Source of the DNA: Actinomycetes bacterium
GTDB taxonomy: Bacteria; Actinomycetota; Actinomycetes; Propionibacteriales; Propionibacteriaceae
Assembly: GCA_023460935.1 (NCBI GenBank)
Contig: JAEWOI010000022.1
Coordinates: forward strand, 1-64,000
Reading direction: 5' to 3'
Length of the DNA: 64,000 bases
The position numbers and the translations under genes are program-made. This document shows, piece after piece, positions 43,421 through 50,010 of this stretch. Each line of letters opens with the position of its first letter. Within the stretch, counting starts at the first letter, position 1. The notes under the pieces are model-generated. The model had not been told where the DNA came from, made no database searches, and was given only the letters and a program-made list of their open reading frames with translations.

Positions 43421-44443
43421 TCAGTCCTGGCCGTACCGGTCCCAGTAGGTGCCGAGTTCGTCCGCCCGCAGCAACCTGGCCAGCTCAGCCATCCGCTTGC
43501 CGTCCACGATGTCGATGGAGGCGCCCTGCGGGGAGCGCCCGAAACCGGAGATCGGCGCTTCGATCTGTCGGATGCCGTCGCCACCGCGCAGTTGCAGGCT
43601 GGTCGCCAGCGACCAGACGGCGGCGTTGTCGAGCCGGTCGTCGACCGTGAAGTACCTCCCGATCCGCGCGGCCACCTCGTTGAAGGCAACGGGGTTCGCC
43701 AGTGTCGACGGTCTGGCGAGCTTCAGCACCAGGGCCTTGACCACGGTGCGCTGCCTGGCGGCACGGTCCAGGTCGCCGCGCGGCAGGTCGTAACGCTCGC
43801 GCACGTAGGCGAGCAACTTGTTGCCGCTCAGGGTCAGTTCTCCACGGGGGAAGTCGTAGCCCGCGCTCGCGGAATCCACCTCGTTGAAGATCGTCACCCC
43901 GCCAACCGCGTCGCTGAGCCCGATGAAGCCCTCGAAGTCGATCAGCGCGGTGTGGTCCATCGGCACGTCCAGCAGGTTCTCCAGGGTACGCACGGTCAGC
44001 GCCGGCCCGCCCAGGGAGTAGGCCGCGTTGATCTTGTTCTTGCCGTGCCCGGGGATCGGGACATACAGGTCCCGCGGAAACGACACCAGGTACAGCTGGT
44101 CCCGCTCGGAGTTGAGGTGGGCGATCATCAGTACGTCGCTGCGGCCGCGCTCTCCACCCCTGGTGTCGGAGCCGATCAGGACGAAGTTGACCGGCGGCGA
44201 AGGCGCCTCCGGCTGGGCCGCCGTCGGCCGGCCCTGGTAGTCCGGCATCAGGTCCGGATCCCGTCTGACCTCGTTGAGCGCCTGGATGCCGCGGACCGCG
44301 TAGAACCCGACCACCACGAGCAGGAGCACGACCGCTCCGGCCAGGGCGAGCAGTGCCCACCGCAGCGGATTGCGCTTCCGGACGGGACCGGCGCCGTCAT
44401 CCCCGCCGTCCAGGACGTCCAGGCCCGGCTCGCCCTCGTTCAT
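43421..44443 (-). CDS. LytR-CpsA-Psr (LCP) family protein, glycopolymer transferase
   Basis: A 340-residue LCP enzyme that attaches undecaprenyl- or decaprenyl-linked glycopolymers (arabinogalactan or teichoic-type) to peptidoglycan. It has a cytoplasmic N-terminus, one TM helix at about residues 28-50, then an extracytoplasmic LCP domain with FVLIGSDTRGGERGRSDVLM, the key SFPRDLYVPIPG and GKNKINAAYSLGG, and YVRERYDLPRGDLDRAARQ. All the conserved Asp/Arg residues are intact. ATG 44443 has the ribosome site GGGGGAA. The 41-residue DLW-39-like gene lies 25 nt upstream on the same strand. Confidence 0.92.
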   Translation of the reverse strand: MNEGEPGLDVLDGGDDGAGPVRKRNPLRWALLALAGAVVLLLVVVGFYAVRGIQALNEVRRDPDLMPDYQGRPTAAQPEAPSPPVNFVLIGSDTRGGERGRSDVLMIAHLNSERDQLYLVSFPRDLYVPIPGHGKNKINAAYSLGGPALTVRTLENLLDVPMDHTALIDFEGFIGLSDAVGGVTIFNEVDSASAGYDFPRGELTLSGNKLLAYVRERYDLPRGDLDRAARQRTVVKALVLKLARPSTLANPVAFNEVAARIGRYFTVDDRLDNAAVWSLATSLQLRGGDGIRQIEAPISGFGRSPQGASIDIVDGKRMAELARLLRADELGTYWDRYGQD

Positions 44444-44468
44444 CGATTCCCCCGATGCAGTCGCAGCC

Positions 44469-44594
44469 TCAGTCGATGCGGTCAGTCCCCGCGGCCCACG
44501 CCTCGGCGTTCGCGCGGTTCACCGTCTGCCAATAGCGCCACGCGGCGTAGCCGGCGCCAGCGCCCAACAGGAGGATGCGGATCACCTTCAGCAC
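44469..44594 (-). CDS. DLW-39-like small membrane protein, 41 aa
   Basis: A micro-ORF with a GTG start at 44594. It begins VLKVIRILLLGAGAGYAAWR, a single TM helix, followed by the amphipathic tail YWQTVNRANAEAWAAGTDRID. The length, single N-terminal helix and W-x3-TD ending resemble the DLW-39 family of tiny actinobacterial proteins encoded close to tRNA-Ala. It sits between two LCP-type genes on the same strand with 20-nt and 25-nt gaps. The ribosome site is weak (GTAGG). The role is unknown; a membrane-associated helper of neighbouring envelope proteins is only an inference. Confidence 0.7.
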   Translation of the reverse strand: MLKVIRILLLGAGAGYAAWRYWQTVNRANAEAWAAGTDRID

Positions 44595-44614
44595 GCGGCC
44601 AGCCTACCCGCGAC

Positions 44615-45529
44615 CTACCGCTTCGGCGCCGGGGACGCCTGCCAGACCGCCTGCCTCGACCCTGCGCCGGCCAGGTCGTCGGCGGCGAGGGCGCGGCGCA
44701 GGTGGGTGAGCCCCACCGGGTCGGCATGCGCGCCGTCGGCGCCACGGGCGACGGCGAGCGGCCAGGTGGCGATCTCCTCAGCGTGCACCCTTGACTCCAC
44801 CATGGTGGCCTCGATCAGGTCGGCGGTGAGGTCGGCGTCCACCGTGAGGCACGGGGTGAGGGCGTCCAGCACCTTGTCGAAGCGGTTGGGGTCGGCGATC
44901 GCCGAACTCATCGTCGAGGCCGCCAGGGCACCGCGCAGCAGTTCGGCCGTACGCACAGAGCGCTCCGTCGGGTCAGCGGCTGCGTCGAGGTAGGCCAGCG
45001 CCTGCTCCCCGCCCAGCCGGTCGTGCCCCAGCCGCAGGCCGCCCAGGCTGTCCACCACGGCGGGGAAGCCGGTCACGTCCAGGTGCAGCTGGTGGTCCAT
45101 CCGCGCGTTCGTCAGCGCCTCGACCGACCTGGCCGCCAGCCGCGGCTCGATCGCGTAATTCTCAGCCAGGGTCGTCCGGCCGTCGTCCACCAGCAGGTCG
45201 GCCGGCAGGGTGACCAGCGTCAGGTCGCGCCGGGAGGCTGACAGGTGGGCCACCAGGACGGCGTCCAGCTCCCCCCGCGCGTCGGTGGTCATCAACAGGT
45301 AGTTCAGGGCGTGCACCCCGTCCGCGCCCACCGGGCTCGGGCGGCCTTCGTAGGCACCGAGCGGGTCCACCCGCCGCAGGCCTGCGGCAGCATCCCCGAT
45401 GCGATTCATGTAGACGGTGAGCAGCGCGACCGCACCGACCGAGACAGCCACCGCGCCGATCACCAACCCGATGACCAGGCGGTCCACGACGCCACGGCTG
45501 TGTGCCGTCGGTTCCGCACTCGGCTGCAT
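44615..45529 (-). CDS. LCP-like protein lacking catalytic arginine (probable pseudoenzyme)
   Basis: A 304-residue membrane-anchored protein with one TM helix at about residues 15-40 and an extracytoplasmic domain that aligns with LCP proteins: LNYLLMTTDARGELDAVLVA corresponds to FVLIGSDTRG...SDVLMIA, and DHQLHLDVTGFPAVVDSLGG to DHTALIDFEGFIGLSDAVGG of the neighbouring LCP gene. The core SFPRD is replaced by TLPAD and the KINxAY segment by TLAENYAI, so key pyrophosphate-binding residues are gone. ATG 45529 has a GAGGGG ribosome site and TAGGCT about 35 nt upstream. It heads the LCP-DLW-LCP group. Confidence 0.75.
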   Translation of the reverse strand: MQPSAEPTAHSRGVVDRLVIGLVIGAVAVSVGAVALLTVYMNRIGDAAAGLRRVDPLGAYEGRPSPVGADGVHALNYLLMTTDARGELDAVLVAHLSASRRDLTLVTLPADLLVDDGRTTLAENYAIEPRLAARSVEALTNARMDHQLHLDVTGFPAVVDSLGGLRLGHDRLGGEQALAYLDAAADPTERSVRTAELLRGALAASTMSSAIADPNRFDKVLDALTPCLTVDADLTADLIEATMVESRVHAEEIATWPLAVARGADGAHADPVGLTHLRRALAADDLAGAGSRQAVWQASPAPKR

Positions 45530-45583
45530 CCCACCCCTCGCTTCCGCCGACCAGCCTAGAAGGCCCGGCCAAGGCCGGCGGGC

Positions 45584-45589
45584 TAGCCT
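45584..45589 (+). promoter_or_regulatory. -10 hexamer TAGCCT, leaderless start of the 45597 gene
   Basis: TAGCCT ends 7 nt before the ATG at 45597. The divergent LCP-like gene has its own TAGGCT in the same 67-nt interval. Confidence 0.55.
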
Positions 45590-45596
45590 TGGCAAC

Positions 45597-46022
45597 ATGT
45601 CAGGAGAGAGCCAGCGCCGCGCGGACGCCCGCCGGCGCCAGGAGCTGGCAACCGCTGCGGCGGGCGCGGAAGCCCGGCAGGCGCAGGAGCAGCTGACGGC
45701 CTTCGTCGCCCGATTGCAGGCTGACGAAGTGGCGCCGGAGCCGCTGCAGGCCACTCTGCTCAACGGCACGCGGGTGAAGACCGGCCTGGTCGGCTGGTAC
45801 CTCAACCGGGCCAGAACCCTCGCCGTCGCCCCCGACGGGAGCTACTACCAGCTGGTCACGGCCGGCTCTGCGCTGGCGCGTTTCACCGGCGTGCGGGTGG
45901 AGCCCAGCCCACCCACTCTGGTGATCGGCCGCGGCGGCAGGGACGGCGAGACCGGCGACCTGGCCGACTTCCTGGCCAGGGCCGCTGCCGAGTACTCCGG
46001 CCGGAAGCCGAAGGGCCCCTAA
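45597..46022 (+). CDS. Hypothetical protein, 141 aa, with N-terminal coiled coil
   Basis: I do not recognise a named family. The first 50 residues are Ala/Arg/Glu/Gln-rich and helical (SQRRADARRRQELATAAAGA), likely a coiled coil. They are followed by a compact beta-rich part (LLNGTRVKTGLVGWYLNRAR and VAPDGSYYQLVTAGS), which looks like a small folded domain. The tail is acidic then basic. There is no TM segment. The ATG at 45597 follows a TAGCCT -10 by 7 nt. It is divergent from the LCP-like gene, and a strong hairpin follows the stop codon. Confidence 0.65.
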   Translation: MSGESQRRADARRRQELATAAAGAEARQAQEQLTAFVARLQADEVAPEPLQATLLNGTRVKTGLVGWYLNRARTLAVAPDGSYYQLVTAGSALARFTGVRVEPSPPTLVIGRGGRDGETGDLADFLARAAAEYSGRKPKGP

Positions 46023-46028
46023 ATGGCA

Positions 46029-46063
46029 CCAGGGGGCCGCTGGATATCCGAGCGTCCCCCTGG
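46029..46063. terminator. Hairpin after the 45597 gene
   Basis: CCAGGGGG (46029-46036) pairs with CCCCCTGG (46056-46063). The interior CGCT / AGCG pair and the self-complementary GGATATCC extend it. It starts 7 nt after the stop codon. There is no T-tract, so intrinsic termination is plausible but not certain. Confidence 0.5.
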
Positions 46064-46264
46064 GCGATCATGATCGGCGATCGGTCGCCGAACCCCCTGG
46101 ATGAATACGCTCTCAGCGTAGGGCAAGGGAACCCTAAGGTGGAGCTCTCTCGCCTTGTCGTTGCCGAATTGTTAGAAACGTGCAATCGATGCCAGCTGTG
46201 GTTGACAACAGTGCACCAAGAACGGGCAACAACTCGGACAACACCGCCGCGGCAGGTTGCTGCC
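46064..46264 (+). promoter_or_regulatory. AT-richer leader/promoter region of the HTH gene
   Basis: About 200 nt of clearly lower GC than the surroundings. It contains several possible -10-like boxes, a TTGACA (46202-46207) and the palindrome GATCATGATC (46066-46075). It is formally open in the frame of the HTH gene but has no actinobacterial codon bias, so it is more likely regulatory. Confidence 0.5.
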
Positions 46265-46900
46265 GTGGACGGCTGGCGGACGGTTGCGGCGCTCAACTCG
46301 GAATGGCTCGGCCTGGTCGAGGTGGCCGGCCCTGAGCTGCGGCGGTGGGCCGCTGCCGAGCCGGCACTGGCCGACGCCAAGGACCTCGACAGCGTGCTCG
46401 GGCTGGTTCGCGCCCATCCCGATGCAGTGCTCGCAGCACTGCTGCGCCTCGGCCGGGCCGGCCATGCGCTGGCGCACCGCACAGTGCTGCAGGCCATGCT
46501 GGGCATGGCGGTGCGCGCCTGCGCCGGCCGTCCCGAGGCACTCGGAGTGGCGCTCTCGGAGCTCTGGGTCGCCATCGCCGACTATCCACTGGACACCCGG
46601 CCCCGCTCGATCGCTGCGAACCTGGCGTGGGGAGTCCGGCGCAGGCTCCGCCCCTCCCCCGCACCGCTCGCACCCGTCCCCGGCCCGGCCGAGCCCGGCG
46701 CGGCGGACGTGCTGGCCAGGGCCAGACGACTGGAGCTGATCGACGAGCTCACCCATCGCACCCTGTGGACGGTCTACGTTGCGGGGCTGAGCAGCCACCA
46801 GGCCGCTGCCGAGCTGGGCACCACCGCCACGGCCGTCAGGTGGCGCTGCAGCTGGGCGCTCCGCCGGCTGGCCGGGCAGGCCGAGTTGCTCAGTGCCTGA
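46265..46900 (+). CDS. HTH protein resembling sigma-70 region 4, 211 aa
   Basis: A helical protein whose C-terminal 55 residues (LIDELTHRTLWTVYVAGLSSHQAAAELG) and the following TTATAVRWRCSWALRRLAG form a sigma-70 region 4-like helix-turn-helix. No region 2 is present, so it is not a complete sigma factor. The frame is open back to 46070, but the 195 bases before 46265 have balanced third positions and contain a TTA codon and four ACA codons, unlike the rest; they look non-coding, so the GTG at 46265 is preferred. DNA binding is likely and the target unknown. I cannot name the family. Confidence 0.6.
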   Translation: MDGWRTVAALNSEWLGLVEVAGPELRRWAAAEPALADAKDLDSVLGLVRAHPDAVLAALLRLGRAGHALAHRTVLQAMLGMAVRACAGRPEALGVALSELWVAIADYPLDTRPRSIAANLAWGVRRRLRPSPAPLAPVPGPAEPGAADVLARARRLELIDELTHRTLWTVYVAGLSSHQAAAELGTTATAVRWRCSWALRRLAGQAELLSA

Positions 46901-47027
46901 GCTGGGTACCTCTGAGGAGCAGCACGCTGCCGTCCGTCCGGGTGAAATCCTGGTCAGGAGCGCGGACCGGTGCCTGACGCCGCCGTAGTGCGACACAATG
47001 GCTGGCGGACACGAGTTGAGGAGCCAG

Positions 47028-47882
47028 GTGAGCAGAGCGACCACGAGCAGGTACGACGCCGCCGGTCCGGCGGCCGCCCGCCTGATCGCGCAGCACCTCC
47101 TGATGAAGCCCTACATCTGGTCTGCGGTGAGCGTGCACATCCACGGCATGCGCAACCTCGACGGGCTGAAGCCGCCGTACGTCGCGATCGCCAACCACGC
47201 CAGCCACCTGGACGCACCGCTGGTGTTCGGTGCCCTGCCGCGGAGGCTGTCGCGGAACCTTGCGGCTGCGGCTGCCGGTGACTACTTCTTCAACGCCTGG
47301 TACCGGGCGCTGCCCACGACCCTGTTCTTCAACTCGTTCCCCGTCGTGAGGCAGGGGCACGCGAACCGGCAGGGCCACCGCGGCCTGGCCGGCCGGCTGC
47401 TCTCGGACGGCATCCCGCTGCTGCTGTTCCCCGAGGGCACCAGGTCGCGGACCGGCGCGATGGCCAACTTCACCCCGGGTGCGGCCGCCCTGAGCATCTC
47501 GCGCAACGTGCCGGTGCTGCCGATCGCGCTGGTGGGAGCGTACGCAGCCATGCCGTACGGCGCGACGGTGCCGGTGCCGGGACGCCCCCATGTGCACGTT
47601 GTCTTCGGCCGGCCGCTGCGTGCGGCTCCGGGCGAGATCGCCCATCAGTTCTCCGAGCGCCTGCACCGCTACGTGGTGGAGATGCACGACACCACAGCCC
47701 GTGCCTACGGGATGCCCACCCAGGCCGACTTCGCCCGCGCGGTCGCCCTGCGCGCCGCTGCAGCCCAGGCCGAGCGGGACGCCGACGCCGCCGTCCGGGC
47801 CGAACCCGAACCGCAGCCGGCACCTGCCCCCGCTGAGCCGGTCAGGCCGCTGGAGCCTCCGGAGCCGACCGAGCCCGCCTGA
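47028..47882 (+). CDS. Lysophospholipid acyltransferase (PlsC family)
   Basis: A 284-residue 1-acyl-glycerol-3-phosphate acyltransferase-type enzyme. Block I is IANHASHLDAPLV (NHxxxxD catalytic pair), block III LLFPEGTRSRTGAMANF, and block IV PVLPIALVGAYAAMP. A hydrophobic patch precedes block I, but there is no signal peptide. The C-terminal 40 residues are a Glu/Pro/Ala-rich tail. GTG 47028 has a clear GAGGAG ribosome site 5 nt upstream; an ATG at 46998 is possible but lacks one. The role is phospholipid or glycolipid acylation; the acceptor is not determined by sequence. Confidence 0.88.
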   Translation: MSRATTSRYDAAGPAAARLIAQHLLMKPYIWSAVSVHIHGMRNLDGLKPPYVAIANHASHLDAPLVFGALPRRLSRNLAAAAAGDYFFNAWYRALPTTLFFNSFPVVRQGHANRQGHRGLAGRLLSDGIPLLLFPEGTRSRTGAMANFTPGAAALSISRNVPVLPIALVGAYAAMPYGATVPVPGRPHVHVVFGRPLRAAPGEIAHQFSERLHRYVVEMHDTTARAYGMPTQADFARAVALRAAAAQAERDADAAVRAEPEPQPAPAPAEPVRPLEPPEPTEPA

Positions 47883-47916
47883 GCCCCCGTCCGCACCGGC
47901 GGCCGCTGGACCCGCG

Positions 47917-50010
47917 TCACCCGGCAGCGGCCACTGCCTCCAGGGTCGTGGTGCGGCGCCGCGCGACGGCGACGGAGCTGGCCGTGACGGCGACCAGGAG
48001 CCACCCGACCAGAGTGAGTGTCGAGGTGACCGCCCCGCTGGACTCGGTGACGATCGCCCGGATCGCGTCCAGGGCCGGGGTCAGCGGTGAGAAGGGCCGC
48101 AGGGCTGCGAACAGGCCCGGCGCGGCCCCGGTCAGCGCAGACACCGTCGTGACCACTGCGAACAGCACAGACAACAGCCGGCCGAAGCCGCCGAACCAGG
48201 CGACCAGCGCGTGGTTGATCACCACGAAGGTCGCGGCGGCCAGCACCAGCACACCGGTGACGGCCAGCCACTTCTGCCAGGACAGGTCCAGCCCCAGCTG
48301 GCCCAGCGCCGCAACCACCAGGGCCTGCGCCGTCACCACTGCGAGCCCGGGCAGCAGGGAGCGGCCGATCAGCACCGCGGTCGGCTCAGCCGAGCTGAGC
48401 AGGCCGGCGCCGATCGCCTTCACCACCGAGTAGGTGGCCAGGGCGCCCAGCCAGAGCGCGAGCACCAGCACCAGGCTGATCCAGCCCAGGTCGGGGTTGG
48501 CGAGCCCGGTCAGGTCGCCGGTGTCGATCGGGGAGGCGACCACGGTCGAGAGGGTCTCCCGGTCGGCCCTGGAGTAGCTGGGCAGCTTGTCCTTGCCCTC
48601 TGCGATGCCGTCAGCAAGCTGCCGGGTGCCGTCGGCGAGCTTCGTCGAGCCGGCAGCGGCCTCGTTGAGCCCGTCGCTGAACTGGCTCATCCCGTCGGCC
48701 AGTTCCCCGGCACCGTCTGCGGACTTCGCGATGCCCTGCACGAGCTGCGGGAACTGGTCGGCCAGCTGGTCGGTGCCCTTGGCGAGCTGCCTGCCGCCGG
48801 CCTTCAGCTGCTTCAGCTGCGCAGCGGTCTCCTTGTCGTTGGCCGCAGCCTGCAGCCCCTGGCGGAACTCGGTCAGCCCGCCGGCGAGCTGGCGGGCCCC
48901 GCCCAGCAGGCTGCTCCCGTCGACCACGGTGGTCAGGCCGCTGGCTGCAGCCTGCCCGGCCACGTTGACCCCGTAGTTGGCGCCCAGTTCCGCGGCGCCG
49001 TCCCGGCCGGCTTCGAACGCAGCGCAGAACGCGGCCTGGGTCTCGGGGTCGTCCGACAGTGTCGGGCACTCGATCTGGGCGGCCGCGGCCTGCCGGGCGG
49101 CGCCAACCGCAGCGTCCACCACCTGGTCGTTCCCGCCCAGGCCGGCCATGCCCTGCCGGTAGGTCTCCAGCCCCGAGGCCAGCCCCTCGGCCCCGCCCTC
49201 GAACTGCCGGACGGTGGCGAGCATCGTCTGCTGCCCCTCCACCGAGCCGTCAACGAGCTGGTTCACGCCGTCGACGTACTGCTCGGCGCCGTCGGCGAGC
49301 TTGCGCAGCTCCTTGGGCATGGACGCCGTCCCGGCCTTCAGCTGCCTGAGCCCCCCGGCGAGCTGCCGGGTGCCGTCAGCCAGCTGGTAGCCGCCGGCGT
49401 TGGCCTCCCGGAGCCCGTCCGCCAGCCCCTCGGCGCCGTCGGCCAGGTCGGAGGCGCCGTCGGCCATGGTGACGAACTGCTCGCCCATGTCGTTGAAGCC
49501 GATGTAGATCTGCTCGAGGTAGCTCTCGGTCAGGGTCTGGTTGAGCAACACGGCCGCCTCGTTGGCCACGAGCCTGCCCAGGGTGGCGTCGGCCACCCCG
49601 GCCACCGGTGAGGTGCTCACCTGGATCGTGGCCTGCCCGGCCTCGTCTGCGTCCTTGCTGAAGGAGGTGGCCGCGGCGGAGAAGTTCTGCGGGATCACGA
49701 CCATCGCTGCGAACTCGCCGGTAGCCAGCCCCGCCCTGGCGTCGTCGGCCTCGGCCAGCACCCAGGTGAGGTTCTGCTGCCGGTCCGAGTCGACGAGGTT
49801 CGCCGTGAGCTGCCGGCCGAGCGGGGTGTACTGCCCGTCCAGCGTCACCGGCTCGTCGAGGTTGACCACTGCTGCCTGGACGGTGTGCAGCCGGCTGTCA
49901 GCGTTCACTCCGGCGAGCAGGAAGCCGCCTGCGACGAGCAGCGGCACCAGCAGCAGGCCGAGCAGGGTCCACCAGCGGGCCGGGGTCGAGTTCAGGTGCT
50001 CGGCCTTCAT
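47917..50010 (-). CDS. YhgE/Pip-type ABC-2 membrane protein
   Basis: A 697-residue YhgE/Pip protein. An N-terminal TM helix (about residues 14-34) is followed by a large extracytoplasmic segment. Its centre is a long run of heptad-like repeats (LADGAEGLADGLREANAGG, QLADGTRQLAGGLRQLKAG, and similar) to about residue 490, then five C-terminal TM helices (LVLALWLGALATYSVVKAIG onward). This is the standard YhgE layout, linked in other bacteria to type VII secretion receptors, phage receptors and lipid export. It is coupled to the MMPL gene by ATGA at 50010-50007. The YhgE-MMPL pairing suggests one export machine. Confidence 0.9.
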   Translation of the reverse strand: MKAEHLNSTPARWWTLLGLLLVPLLVAGGFLLAGVNADSRLHTVQAAVVNLDEPVTLDGQYTPLGRQLTANLVDSDRQQNLTWVLAEADDARAGLATGEFAAMVVIPQNFSAAATSFSKDADEAGQATIQVSTSPVAGVADATLGRLVANEAAVLLNQTLTESYLEQIYIGFNDMGEQFVTMADGASDLADGAEGLADGLREANAGGYQLADGTRQLAGGLRQLKAGTASMPKELRKLADGAEQYVDGVNQLVDGSVEGQQTMLATVRQFEGGAEGLASGLETYRQGMAGLGGNDQVVDAAVGAARQAAAAQIECPTLSDDPETQAAFCAAFEAGRDGAAELGANYGVNVAGQAAASGLTTVVDGSSLLGGARQLAGGLTEFRQGLQAAANDKETAAQLKQLKAGGRQLAKGTDQLADQFPQLVQGIAKSADGAGELADGMSQFSDGLNEAAAGSTKLADGTRQLADGIAEGKDKLPSYSRADRETLSTVVASPIDTGDLTGLANPDLGWISLVLVLALWLGALATYSVVKAIGAGLLSSAEPTAVLIGRSLLPGLAVVTAQALVVAALGQLGLDLSWQKWLAVTGVLVLAAATFVVINHALVAWFGGFGRLLSVLFAVVTTVSALTGAAPGLFAALRPFSPLTPALDAIRAIVTESSGAVTSTLTLVGWLLVAVTASSVAVARRRTTTLEAVAAAG

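Noticed and set aside
47901..47945. GGCCGCTG ... CAGCGGCC hairpin between the acyltransferase and YhgE genes
   Set aside because: Only 8 bp with a 16-nt loop, and the right arm is inside coding sequence. Such stems are frequent by chance at this GC content.
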